This document shows positions 29,649 to 40,300 of a DNA stretch of 64,000 nt, piece after piece. The DNA comes from Balneola sp. (GTDB taxonomy: Bacteria > Bacteroidota > Rhodothermia > Balneolales > Balneolaceae). The number at the start of each line of letters is the position of its first letter. Position 1 is the first letter of the stretch. The DNA lies in NCBI GenBank assembly GCA_017640785.1, contig JAEPPZ010000002.1, positions 219,748-283,747 on the forward strand. The letters run 5' to 3'. The notes beneath the pieces are model-generated. The model was not told where the DNA came from and did no database searches. It saw only the letters and a program-made list of their open reading frames with translations. Made by a program: the position numbers and the translations under genes.

Positions 29649-32561
29649 TTATTTTAGTAATGTCATTTTCTGAACCTGCACTGTATTTCCGGCTGTAAAT
29701 CGGGTGAAATAAACCCCACTTGAAAGTGAAGACGCATCGAATGTTAATGTATGTGTCCCAACAGATTTCTTACCATCAAAAAGCGTGGCGACTTTTCTTC
29801 CAAGTATGTCAAACACTTCCAGTTTAACTACTCCCGTCTTCGCAACATCAAACTTGATGTTTGTAGATGGATTGAATGGATTTGGGTAGTTGTTGTAAAG
29901 CTTAAATGATTCAGGACCTTCGCTTGGCAACTCTTCAGTTGAAGTAGCTATTCCCATTTCAGGTGCATCAAATTGCTTAGTTGTATATACCTTAAATTCT
30001 CCCGGTTCTAGCTTAATTGCTTGTTCGGAATCCGTTACTTCGTACTCTGATCCTTCAAAATAATCGTACCAAGTTCCAAGTTGCGGGAAATCCCCAGTTG
30101 TTGTGATTGCAGTGACATCAAAATTTCCTACAACGACCACATCCGTATCAGAGTGTTCCAAAATTATTCGCTTAATGCGATTGGAAAGTGCATACGTAGT
30201 GCTTTCCGGTTCAGTAAACGCCGGACTGCTGTTACGAAGATTGATGAGAGCTGCCCATGTTTTGTATAGTTTAACTCTTTCCGTTCCTTTGGTATTCCAA
30301 TAGTCCCATCGAATTGGCTTATTTGCAACTCTACCAGGAGCACTAGCCGGACAATCTTCAGAATCATTCAAACATTGTTCTCCATTGTCTCCGTATCCAT
30401 ATCCAACTTCACCAAACTGCCATATCATTTTGGGGCCAGGAAGTGTAAAGAAAAAAGCACCGGCAAGTTTTTGTCTTCCAAGAGCTGTGTTCAGATTTCT
30501 TATGTTGTAATCCCCGGATGAATTCCCAAAGCTGATATTCTTGAACATCAACCATTGCTCATCATGACTCTCCATGTAACCGATCAATCTTTCTTCCTGA
30601 AATCCTCTTGATTCAGAAAGCACTCCATATAAGTTTGAGTTTGTTATGTACCCCATCGTTGCTTCATTGTATGGATGGTTCATCTTTCCCCATAGCATGA
30701 TTCCCTTTCCTTCATCAACACGGTAATCAGCCCATTGCTTTTCTTCATTCGAAGTTCCTAAATGTTCAAAGATCACGTAAAAATCCGGATCAGCAGCCCA
30801 TTGATAATCTGCGTATTTCTTTAAAAGATCGACTCTGTCTTGTTGATATGAGCTTGTACATCCATTGCCTGCCGGGCTACAATTCTGTGTAAACCCTTTG
30901 GTAAGATCCCATCGGAAACCATCAATATTGTACTCATTGATCCAATGCTCGATCATTTTTTTGTTGTAGTACTGAGTTCCCGAATACTGATGATTGAAGT
31001 CATTAAACACATTAAACTCATGTTTAGCTTCCACATTGAAATATGGGTTGCTTCCCACTTCATACATTCTGTACAACGAATTTTGTCCCGTAGCGTGATT
31101 CATTACCACATCCAAAATAACCGCTATTCCTCTTTTATGCGCTTCATCAATAAACTCTCTGAATTTATCAGGAGTACCATAATATTTATCCAATGCTAGA
31201 TGGAAACTTGGGTTATATCCCCAGCTTTCATTTCCGTCAAACTCGCTTACAGGCAATAATTCAATGGCATTAATTCCAAGTCTGTCTACATAGTCCAGAG
31301 TGTCTATAAGTGACGAATAGCTGTGATCAGCTAAGAAATCTCTGACTAAAAGTTGGTAAATAACTAAATCTTCTTTTTTGGGTCTCTCATAACCTGTAGC
31401 TTCCCATTGGTACGGGGTTTTTCCGGGAAACAGAACACCTACATAGTTTGTGGTTTTTCCGTTTGGATACTCTTTTAAATTTGGAAATATGGATTCAGAA
31501 ATGAAATTATCATCATTAGGATGAAGTACCAATTCTGAATAAGGATCAGCGATTCTTAAACTCCCATCAATTTCATATTGGAAGCCATATTCTTCTCCCG
31601 GAATTAAGCCGGTAATCTCAGTCCAGAACCAAACACTGTCTGCTTTAAGAGAATCTTTTTTCATTTGGTAGTTGAAATCTAATTCCCAATCCGAAAAATC
31701 TCCAACTACAAATACTTCCCTCTTACCCGGGGCAAAAAGTGATAAAGTAACAGACGTCCCGTTTTCACCATAGGTAATTCCGTCTTCAAGTCCTGCTGGT
31801 CGGGCTTCCATAACTGCGCCATCCGTCACAATTATTGTAACAGAAGTTGAATCCTCTTCACCAGCCCCGTCATCACCTATAAGATCAAACCTATAATTCC
31901 CTTCAGATTCCGCTGAAAAAACGTACCTTACTGTATCAGAAACAGAAGCTTGTGCAACTTCAGTACCATTCAGTTTCAAACTTAAATTCAGGTTTCCTGC
32001 AGGAGAATTTCCAATCCCTTCGATCTCAATTTCCTCATTTGTTTTAACGATCTTAGACTTTTCTCCCGGATTCAAGAACTGCACAGATACTTCATTCTCA
32101 AAAAGTTCAAGAAAAATATCTTCACCTCCTGACGCCCTTCCAACCTTGTCAGGTGCTCCGGCTCCGTCAAGCGTGCCTCTGAAAAGCAATGTTATTTCTT
32201 CAGCTTTATCTGCAGCTGAAACATTATAGAATTCTCTTACCGATGACGGATATTTAAATTCCCATTTATCATTTCCAAGAGGTGTGGCTTTCAATTTAGC
32301 AGGATAAGATTCCCAACCTGATTGAACATATTTCCAGTCTGATGGACTTGAACTTTTATCAGTAATTAAGCCCGTATGTAAATACACATCTCCTGAAAAA
32401 CCAGCTAACTCTCCATTTCCTTGAGTTGCATCAAAAGTAAGAGTTAATGTATCGTTCTGAGTTGCAAAAGAGGGTTCAAATGTAACTACCTGAGATAAAG
32501 TAATTACAGGTAAAAACAGAAATGCTAAAAATAGTGATGCTGTTGCTAAAAAATTCTTCAT
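29649..32561 (-). CDS. Surface-exposed alpha-amylase with T9SS type A sorting domain
   Basis: 970 residues. A signal peptide (about 1-23) is followed by two N-terminal beta domains (to about 250) and a CBM48-like E-set module (about 260-350, VFVVGDFSDWELD). The GH13 barrel has LVIYQLLVRDF, DVVMNHA, nucleophile Asp in DGFRWDLTKG, acid/base Glu in FEHLG, and ESHDEQW. The C-terminal 80 residues are a type A sorting domain (NNYPNPFNPSTNI, LGRKVATL, SGVYF.R). It should be secreted through T9SS and attached to the cell surface, where it makes the first cuts in starch. It begins 7 bp after the LacI regulator stop. Confidence 0.94.
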   Translation of the reverse strand: MKNFLATASLFLAFLFLPVITLSQVVTFEPSFATQNDTLTLTFDATQGNGELAGFSGDVYLHTGLITDKSSSPSDWKYVQSGWESYPAKLKATPLGNDKWEFKYPSSVREFYNVSAADKAEEITLLFRGTLDGAGAPDKVGRASGGEDIFLELFENEVSVQFLNPGEKSKIVKTNEEIEIEGIGNSPAGNLNLSLKLNGTEVAQASVSDTVRYVFSAESEGNYRFDLIGDDGAGEEDSTSVTIIVTDGAVMEARPAGLEDGITYGENGTSVTLSLFAPGKREVFVVGDFSDWELDFNYQMKKDSLKADSVWFWTEITGLIPGEEYGFQYEIDGSLRIADPYSELVLHPNDDNFISESIFPNLKEYPNGKTTNYVGVLFPGKTPYQWEATGYERPKKEDLVIYQLLVRDFLADHSYSSLIDTLDYVDRLGINAIELLPVSEFDGNESWGYNPSFHLALDKYYGTPDKFREFIDEAHKRGIAVILDVVMNHATGQNSLYRMYEVGSNPYFNVEAKHEFNVFNDFNHQYSGTQYYNKKMIEHWINEYNIDGFRWDLTKGFTQNCSPAGNGCTSSYQQDRVDLLKKYADYQWAADPDFYVIFEHLGTSNEEKQWADYRVDEGKGIMLWGKMNHPYNEATMGYITNSNLYGVLSESRGFQEERLIGYMESHDEQWLMFKNISFGNSSGDYNIRNLNTALGRQKLAGAFFFTLPGPKMIWQFGEVGYGYGDNGEQCLNDSEDCPASAPGRVANKPIRWDYWNTKGTERVKLYKTWAALINLRNSSPAFTEPESTTYALSNRIKRIILEHSDTDVVVVGNFDVTAITTTGDFPQLGTWYDYFEGSEYEVTDSEQAIKLEPGEFKVYTTKQFDAPEMGIATSTEELPSEGPESFKLYNNYPNPFNPSTNIKFDVAKTGVVKLEVFDILGRKVATLFDGKKSVGTHTLTFDASSLSSGVYFTRFTAGNTVQVQKMTLLK

Positions 32562-32568
32562 AATAAAG

Positions 32569-33558
32569 TTACTCAGTGGAGTCTCTTAAAATTAATTCTG
32601 GTGTATAAACGGTTTGTGAAACTGCTTTTTTCGGATTTTCTAATCTGTCAATTAGATTTTGAGTGGCAAAAAATCCCATATCTCTCATTGGTTGCCGAAT
32701 CGTTGAAAGCCCCATGTACTCAGCTAGTTCAATATCATCATAACCGATAAGAGGAATACTTTTATTCATATCCTGCATGGCTTTTAAAGCTCCAAATGCC
32801 TGAATATCAGAAGCGCAAAAACAAGCCTCTACTTCAGGCTTCATAGTTAGGATCTTAACCATCGCCTCGTATCCTCCTCTTTCAGTAAAACCATCTCTGT
32901 AAGTGGAATCTCCGGCTACGATCAATGAAGGCGAAAAAGCTTTTCCTGTTTCTTCATAGGCTCTTCTAAAACCCTTTATTCGGCTTTGGATAGGTTTAGA
33001 AGTAATTAAAGCCGAAAGCATTGCTACACGGTCTAAACCGCTGTTTAATAGATATTTTGTTGCTTTATAAGCGCCCTCAGTATTATCAACACTTACAGAA
33101 TCAAATCCTTCGTAGTATTCATCTATCAAAGTAATTGGAATGTTGTAGCGCTTTAATTGATGCCATTCTTCCTGCTCTAAATGAATTGAAATGAATAAAC
33201 AACCTTCTGAAGCTCTTCTCTTTAAAACATGCTCTACTTGAGAAAACGTATCCTTACTCGGACTGATATTGAAAATAGTGAGTTCATAATCAAAGCTATT
33301 AAGCTTATCCTGAATGCCTCCTAATACTTCCATAAAGAAATAGTTAGAGATCACAGGAACAACAACGGTAATGTTATTGGTTTTTCTGCTTGCAAGACCC
33401 TGAGCATTAGCCTGTGGATGGTAACCCACTTCTTCTGCTATCGCCATAACTTTTTTTCGTGTCCGTTCAGAAACACTCTCTCTCCTGTTAAAAACTCTGG
33501 AGACAGTAGCTATGCTTACTCCTGCTTTTTCTGCAATATCGTATATAGTTGATGCCAA
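32569..33558 (-). CDS. LacI-family transcriptional regulator of the starch locus
   Basis: 329 residues. The N-terminal helix-turn-helix TIYDIAEKAGVSIATVSRVFN (within 3-24) is followed by the hinge helix (PQANAQGLASRK) and a periplasmic-binding-like effector domain with DSVSVDN, GFRRAYEETGK and PLIGYDDIELAEY. It should bind a palindrome and respond to a sugar such as maltose or maltodextrin. A fitting operator lies between -35 and -10 of a candidate promoter at 45826-45854. The gene lies in the middle of the operon, which would give autoregulation. It is separated from the preceding T9SS gene by a strong hairpin. Confidence 0.93.
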   Translation of the reverse strand: MASTIYDIAEKAGVSIATVSRVFNRRESVSERTRKKVMAIAEEVGYHPQANAQGLASRKTNNITVVVPVISNYFFMEVLGGIQDKLNSFDYELTIFNISPSKDTFSQVEHVLKRRASEGCLFISIHLEQEEWHQLKRYNIPITLIDEYYEGFDSVSVDNTEGAYKATKYLLNSGLDRVAMLSALITSKPIQSRIKGFRRAYEETGKAFSPSLIVAGDSTYRDGFTERGGYEAMVKILTMKPEVEACFCASDIQAFGALKAMQDMNKSIPLIGYDDIELAEYMGLSTIRQPMRDMGFFATQNLIDRLENPKKAVSQTVYTPELILRDSTE

Positions 33559-33579
33559 ATTTCTGTATCAGATTAAATA

Positions 33580-33605
33580 CGCAGATGCCGATCAAAGCAT
33601 CTGCG
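33580..33605 (-). terminator. Intra-operon hairpin upstream of the LacI gene
   Basis: A perfect 9-bp stem, CGCAGATGC and GCATCTGCG, with an 8-nt loop, lies between the stop of the T9SS starch-binding gene and the LacI start. In the direction of transcription it is followed only by TATTTA, not a long U-tract. It may be a partial terminator or an mRNA-stabilising 3' end that sets different levels for upstream and downstream genes. Confidence 0.55.
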
Positions 33606-33624
33606 AAGACTTATTAGAGAAAAA

Positions 33625-36258
33625 TTATTTGATTAAAGTCATTCTCTTTTGACTTACAAAAGAACCAGCTTCAATACGGTAGATATAAATACCTGAAGCA
33701 AGGTTGCTTGCATCAAAACTAAGTGTATGGCTACCAGAAGTATACTTTCTGTTATTTAGCAATGTAGCAACACGCTGTCCAAGAACGTTATACACAGTTA
33801 GAGACACATCTGCTGCATTTGGCAGGTTGAAACTAATGTTAGTACTTGGGTTAAACGGGTTTGGATAGTTTTGATTTAATCTGAATGATTCTACACCACC
33901 AATTACTTCTTCGTTAGAAACAGTATGGTAATCAGGTGGAGTTTCCCATGGAAGATCAGATGCTTTCCACGTTAATTCCGGGAAAGTAAATGATGAAGCC
34001 CATGTAACATTACCTTGTGCATCTACTTGTGGTGAAATGTATTGGTAATATCTACGACCGGCATCAAATCCACCGCCATTAACAACCAGAGAACCATCAG
34101 CTGAAGTTGGCTCACCATAAGCTATTCTAAAACCAATATGGTTTAGAGTTGGTAATACCAGATCCAGAGTTAGCTCATAAACCATATCTCCATCACCATC
34201 AGTAAACTGAAGTCTTTCTTTTTCAGCATCCGAAGTTGTGATAAAGTTCTCACCAGTATCACCAGGAACTGTAATTCCATTTGTTAATGCAAAGAATGGA
34301 GTATCTACAAAAAGGTATACTGAATCAGATGCAGGAACAAACGGAGTTGTATGCTGAAGCGCAGGTGACATGTCAATACTGAAAGTAACACTGATAGCAC
34401 CTGACTCAACATTGTTTGCAGTTAATAATGCTTCCGGTTCTACACCATTATAGAATTCAGAAAGCTTATCCTGATTGTCTTTATTCTCAACGGTAAAGGT
34501 TCTGTCAGCACCACCGGTTACTCCGGGCTCTTCCCAACCTGTATTTGCCGATTGAATTCCTTCTAAGAAAAACTCACTTTCAGAGGAATCTCTTCGAGCA
34601 TCCCACTTAATGTAGTATTTGTATTTCTCTTCGGTTCCTTCAGCTTTTGTGTAAGGCAAGTTGTTTGCTTCATAAGTACCCAACACCTGATTGAAGTTCA
34701 TTCTATTCTCTCCCCAGCTATTGAATGTACCTCTTACAGATACTGTATCAATACTTGAATTAAATAGATTCAGACCTTCCAAAATTCCAACATTAACTTC
34801 GAAGCTAAGTGTAGTATTTACAATTACAGCATCCGTTGGAGGAGTATTATTGAAAAATACCCAGTGTACTGTAGAATCCTGAGCAGGAATAGTTATCGGT
34901 CTATCAGGAGTTGATTCCCAGGTTACTGTTCCATCAGCTGCTTCAAAAACAAATTTATAATTTATGGATCCATCAATTGCTGCAGCAGAGTCTTTCTGAG
35001 CTCTTACAACACCTTCATAGAATAAATTATCACCCGTTTGTCCACCTTTTTCAAGGAAGTCTCCAGTTCCCCAGTCATTAGTAAAGAATGAACCAGCTCC
35101 TCTTACACCTACTTTAAAGGTTTCCGGATCAAATGATCCATCCTGAGCTTGTGCTCCAACATTAACTCTGAAGAAAAGAGAAACACTGTCTTCTTCTGAA
35201 GTAAATGGAGCCATTCTGGTTTCATACCAATTCATTGGAGCAACCGTGTCAGAAGCTTGATCAAAATCTAAAGTGAACACTCTGTTATCTCCACTTTCCC
35301 ATCCACCTGCTGGAAGTTCTGTATCTTTATCCGAACCTAACCAATACTTATAGTTATAAGTATCACCAGCTGCCATATCAAAAGTAACTGACCAATAGTC
35401 ACCACCTTGATTCTCAGCAACAATATCGGTAGAGTTATTCCAATCAACAGTTTGACCTAAGTATGGATTTCCTGCACCGTTTGGACCTGAAATAGCTCCA
35501 AACACGCCAACATAATGGTTTTCCATTACAGTATCAGCTGCAGTTGAAGTATTAACCATGAAAGTAACTTTAACGATGTTCTGAATATCGGTAGAGTCAA
35601 ACGGCATAACTTGTACATCAGAATTAAATCTGGCAAGTAGTCCTGTTAGATTAAACGCTTCTGTAGGAGCTGGTGCACCGTCATAATAGGATTCATCTCT
35701 GTCGATCCTTAATATAAATGTACTATCAGCTGTAGCAACATCTACACTTACTCCTGATGATGTTTGAGCATCAGCCGGCCATGTTTCGCCATCAGCCAAA
35801 CCAACTGATTCAATTTTCACTAACATACCTTGATATTTGGAATCTACACTAAGATCTGCTTGTGCTATTGTTGCTACAGGAACACTTGAAGCATCTCCTG
35901 TACCTAAAATGGTTACAGAACTTGGGGCAATTTGTATTTGCTGTCCAAAAGAACCAATTGTTCCTGTAATTTGAAGAGTATCACCTTTAGTCCAACCTAA
36001 AAATGCTGAACTATCCTGATTGTTCGCTCCTCCAACGTCATCATAAAATACGTTTATACCTCCGGTTGTATCCTGAACAAAAAATTGTCCATCATTAAAA
36101 CCGTAGTCTGGCGTATTCATGATACCTACGATCGTAACTTCCTGGCCATCCATGCCACGTGCGTCACGTATTTTTGTTACCTGAGCCATAGATGTAGCAG
36201 AGATCCCGAAGACCATCAGCAAACATGTTAGCACAAGTTTAGTAGCTTTATTCATCAT
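33625..36258 (-). CDS. Secreted starch-binding-like protein with OB-fold, E-set modules and T9SS tail
   Basis: 877 residues. A signal peptide ending SMAQ is followed by an OB-fold-like domain (about 30-220, DARGMDGQEVTIVGIM and GQFFVQDTTGGINV). Several beta-sandwich modules come next (about 225-740); one has VSVRGTFNSWGENRM, the pattern of starch-binding E-set/CBM domains. The C-terminus is a type A sorting domain (NQNYPNPFNPSTNI, YNVLGQRVATLLN, MTLIK). I see no GH13 catalytic residues, so it is probably a non-catalytic surface glycan-binding protein, comparable in role to SusE/SusF but unrelated in architecture. It lies 32 bp after the PorV-like gene. Confidence 0.82.
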   Translation of the reverse strand: MMNKATKLVLTCLLMVFGISATSMAQVTKIRDARGMDGQEVTIVGIMNTPDYGFNDGQFFVQDTTGGINVFYDDVGGANNQDSSAFLGWTKGDTLQITGTIGSFGQQIQIAPSSVTILGTGDASSVPVATIAQADLSVDSKYQGMLVKIESVGLADGETWPADAQTSSGVSVDVATADSTFILRIDRDESYYDGAPAPTEAFNLTGLLARFNSDVQVMPFDSTDIQNIVKVTFMVNTSTAADTVMENHYVGVFGAISGPNGAGNPYLGQTVDWNNSTDIVAENQGGDYWSVTFDMAAGDTYNYKYWLGSDKDTELPAGGWESGDNRVFTLDFDQASDTVAPMNWYETRMAPFTSEEDSVSLFFRVNVGAQAQDGSFDPETFKVGVRGAGSFFTNDWGTGDFLEKGGQTGDNLFYEGVVRAQKDSAAAIDGSINYKFVFEAADGTVTWESTPDRPITIPAQDSTVHWVFFNNTPPTDAVIVNTTLSFEVNVGILEGLNLFNSSIDTVSVRGTFNSWGENRMNFNQVLGTYEANNLPYTKAEGTEEKYKYYIKWDARRDSSESEFFLEGIQSANTGWEEPGVTGGADRTFTVENKDNQDKLSEFYNGVEPEALLTANNVESGAISVTFSIDMSPALQHTTPFVPASDSVYLFVDTPFFALTNGITVPGDTGENFITTSDAEKERLQFTDGDGDMVYELTLDLVLPTLNHIGFRIAYGEPTSADGSLVVNGGGFDAGRRYYQYISPQVDAQGNVTWASSFTFPELTWKASDLPWETPPDYHTVSNEEVIGGVESFRLNQNYPNPFNPSTNISFNLPNAADVSLTVYNVLGQRVATLLNNRKYTSGSHTLSFDASNLASGIYIYRIEAGSFVSQKRMTLIK

Positions 36259-36290
36259 GTACCTTGTTTTGTTGTTATTGTTTAGTAGTA

Positions 36291-37313
36291 TTAAAAATAA
36301 ATCTGAAGGCTAAGTTTGTTAACGTCGCCTAAGTATTCATATCCGTGATATGCGTAGTTAAATCCAAGTTTTAAAGAACTGTCTACCTGATATTTAACCC
36401 CTATCCCGGCATTGAATGTCTCTTTGCTGTTGTTTTGACCGATATAAGGAACTCCTCCTCTAAGAAATACCGTATCATTTAACAGCGAAATTTCTCCTCC
36501 CACACTAATGCTCTGCACATTATTTGATGGATTATTACCATCAATAGTCAATGTTGCTCTGATATCGTCACTTGTGTAAGCATCCCAGGCAAAACCAACT
36601 CTCAGCATTAATGGTAAATCATATTCTCTGGTAGCTAAATTACAATCAGTATCACCATTTCCGGAGCTACTATCATCCAGATCACATTCTGTGATCAATC
36701 CATTTCCAGTTAGCTGCATTTTTGAACCAATATTTGTAACACTTACCCCAAATCGGATATCATCAAATGGAGTGATAAATAAGGTACCAACATCAAAGGC
36801 CAGACCTGAAGCTGATACATCTTCAATTTGTTCGTGCAGGAATTTTATAGTCCCACCCACCGATAATTTATCTGTTAGTTTTTGTGCGTAAGAACCCCCA
36901 ACTGAAACTGAATATGCCCCAAAAGTTCTCCCGGTTTTGCCTTGAGCTTGCTCGGTAGTTTCTTCAAACTCACCATAGTTCATTGCTAATACATGAATTC
37001 CGGCTACCCCTTTTTTTGTTGGTAAACCGATTCCTACGTAACTATGGGTAAAATCCAAATAGTAGTCGGTGAACTCGATCTGTATTTCCTGACCGTTTAA
37101 TTCTGCCAAACCTGCCGGATTTAATACCATTGCAGAAGGATCATTTACGATGGCTGCAAACGCAGATATCGCAGAAGACCTGGCACCAACCGGCATTTCT
37201 AAAAAATTACTTGCCGTTGTACCTACTTTTGAAATTTGTGCAAAACTACTGTTCCCAATCCCTGACAACAATACAACTAAACCAGTGTAGAATATTTTTC
37301 TCATAGCATTCAT
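36291..37313 (-). CDS. PorV/PorQ-family outer-membrane barrel
   Basis: 340 residues with a signal peptide ending SSFAQ. The N-terminal signature is GTTASNFLEMPVGARSSAISAFAA, then DPSAMVLNPAGLAEL, which marks the PorV/UPF0164 family. Alternating beta strands end in an aromatic residue (LSLQIYF), as for FadL-like barrels. PorV is the T9SS shuttle that carries cargo to the attachment complex. This copy is encoded within the starch locus and overlaps the 1280-residue protein by 1 nt. A locus-specific shuttle or anchor for the neighbouring T9SS cargoes is a reasonable inference. Confidence 0.88.
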   Translation of the reverse strand: MNAMRKIFYTGLVVLLSGIGNSSFAQISKVGTTASNFLEMPVGARSSAISAFAAIVNDPSAMVLNPAGLAELNGQEIQIEFTDYYLDFTHSYVGIGLPTKKGVAGIHVLAMNYGEFEETTEQAQGKTGRTFGAYSVSVGGSYAQKLTDKLSVGGTIKFLHEQIEDVSASGLAFDVGTLFITPFDDIRFGVSVTNIGSKMQLTGNGLITECDLDDSSSGNGDTDCNLATREYDLPLMLRVGFAWDAYTSDDIRATLTIDGNNPSNNVQSISVGGEISLLNDTVFLRGGVPYIGQNNSKETFNAGIGVKYQVDSSLKLGFNYAYHGYEYLGDVNKLSLQIYF

Positions 37314-40300
37314 TATTTGATCACCGCAAATTTACCGGTTTTGTTTCCTACACCGTTAGCTTCCACATGATATATGTAAATTCCGTATGCGATTTCCAGA
37401 TTATCTTTAGTTAACAGATCCCATATATAGGTTCCTCCGTTATCTCCCTGAACATTTCTTGAGGTCACCTCGATTTCTCTCACTAAAACTCCCGCTGAAG
37501 TAAATATCTTTAGATTTGAAGGAACCGGTAAACCAGTAAAATGGATCTCCCTGTTTTGTTGTCTGCTACCTCCTGCTGCTTCCTGTTCATAGATACTGGA
37601 AACTTTATATGGATTAGGTATAACTAAAATATCATCCAAAGCACTTTTTGCAGAATCTGCATCAACTTTTGGAAGATTCTCAGGGTCCATTCTGAATTGG
37701 AAGCGATCGTTTCTGGAAAAAGGCTTGGTAGTAAATACTTCTAAAGTATCACCAAATTCAGGATTTCGAGTCGCTAATATATTATTAGAAATCAGTGTCC
37801 TTAATTCAAAACGATAAGTTAGAGTATCTTGAAACTCTCGAGCATCTTCAATTACATAAACTAAATCTGAACATTGACCAGTAATACTTGAAACTGAAGA
37901 AAATACACCTTGTTGAGGGGCTTGGTATACTGAATCAGGTTGCTGTGGATCCCTAGGAGCATTATTACCAGAAGGATCACATGACTGAGCTCTAATAGTA
38001 GCTCCATCTCTGTTTAAATCAAAGTATGCAAAATCAACCTCTTCATTTGTGTAAATATTGAAGACTTTAAAATTAGTATCTATTGATGGAGCTGTAAGAA
38101 AAATTCCTGTACCTACTTCAACTTCCCTCTCAGTTGATCTTCCGAAACCTATATTTTCACCTATTACAATTCGGTAATCGGAAACTTTCGAAACACCTTG
38201 AGTTGCAAAAAAGTACTCGTGCGGTTTTGGATTTCCTGTCTCATTCCAGCCTGACCTTGACTCATTCACTCCAAAAGACTCAATATTGGTAAGCGAAACT
38301 GAAAAACCTTCCGTAATAGGGTTATTTCCTCCATTTACATTTGGAGAACGTGCAATTAATGTATCATTAGCTCCTTCCGTAACATTTCGAAGAGTAAAGT
38401 TTTCTGTTCTCAAAGTATCCGGATCAGAACCACCATCGATAAGTGTATCTTCAAATGTAATTTCATATAAGTTATCAGCCTTTAATTCATACGGATCAAT
38501 AATATCTACTGTTACTGTACCTCCCGGAGAACCCTGAACAATTGTAGCTTGTGGCTTATCAGGAGCTATATAACCCGCTTGTGAACGTGACGGACGAACC
38601 TGAACTACATTTACACCATAAGTGATCGATCCATCCGGACCCTGACTGATTTGAATAGGAGATTCCGAAGGTGAAATTCCCGCAGGAACATATCCAAAAT
38701 CAAATCCTGTTACTGCGTAATAGTAGGTCTTACCATTTACAACATCTGTATCTACATATGATCTGCGGAGTCCACTATCATTACCCAAGTCAAATTTAAC
38801 ACCATTTACATCAACCGGATGCAATCCCTGGATACCGTTATTTTTATCGAAAATGGCTATATCGCTATAATAAGTTGCGTTTCCATAAGCGTCAGTAACA
38901 TTAAAAATGTCTTCAAACGATGGATCGGTTGATCTGTAAACTTTATAACCTTCAAAATCAAAACCATTTCCTGAAATGTTATTCAAATATCGGTCGAATG
39001 AAGACTCTGAATTTGTTTCCCAATACAAAGTTACTTTACCATCTCCCGGAACAGCTGTTAAAACCGGTGGGTCAGGTGCTACTGCGAATTGATAATCTGC
39101 TTCATATGCAACACGTGCCTGATCTAAATTATCATTAAGCTGAGCTCTGTCCTGAGCGGCGGTCCCTGTTGGAGAAGTTGAAGCTGCTGCAGATACCGCA
39201 ACTGCAAAACTTTGAGATTCACCAACTCTAAGAGGGAACAAACCTGAAGAAACATAGATATCCTGATCAGTGCCCGGATCTCCAACTACATCAAATTCAC
39301 CCGGTATCAAATAGTTAAACCAAATATCAGAGTCTAAACTAACTTGAAGTGCTCCCGCTGAAAATATTATAGCTCTTGAAACCCCGATAAGATCAGTTTC
39401 ACTAACATCTGTTTTATCAATATTAGGTTCTCCGGGGAAATTAGAACCTGCTCCTGAAGTCGCTTTTCCATCTCCTTGTCCATCACTTGGGGAGTCAGAA
39501 TCACCTTCTATTCCAACGTCATCAAAATTTTCATTCCAATCATTATCATTATCGAAGGAATCTCCTCGACCTTCATCAATCATTGGAGCACTGGTAAAAT
39601 GATTTTGGAATCTTCCATCATACGTATCATTAACCAGATCTTCAAAATCTTGATCAGATGACATTCTGTTTCTGATTTCCTGATTGGATACGATCAAGCC
39701 TTGCTGGAGACTGTCTCCATCATTGAAGTATAAATAATTAATGAATCTTACCGGCTTGGTAATCGAAACTCCATTAACAAAAGTAGTTTTCTCCAGATGG
39801 TTTGGCGTATTTTCATCGATCAATCCATCGAAATCATTATCCAGCCCATCAATATGAACTCCAAAGTTTGGGTCTGAAAGAGGTAGTGTTTCTTCCTGAA
39901 CAGTAAAAGATGCACCTAAATTATACGTGATTCCCTGAGATTCAAACGCATTTCCATCATATTCTTTAATGATTCTGGTACCATTCTCATCGATCAATAC
40001 AATTTTATCCCCAATATTTATAGTTCTGGAATCAAAGTCTGTAGCTATAAATTCCCGAACTACTGTATCTCTGAGCGTTTCACTTGAATAAAACCCTCCA
40101 TTTGGTTCTAGCAATAAACTAAAAAGATCTGCATTGTCCGGATCATAAAACTGAGCATTTTCTACATCGTAAGTATCACTATCACCATCATTGTCAATAC
40201 CATCGCCTGCATTTCCGGGAGTCTCCAGAAAACTAAGTCCCATTTCACCTATGGGTAATCCATCGAATGAAGATGGTGCATTGCTTCGGTCTGTATCCGT

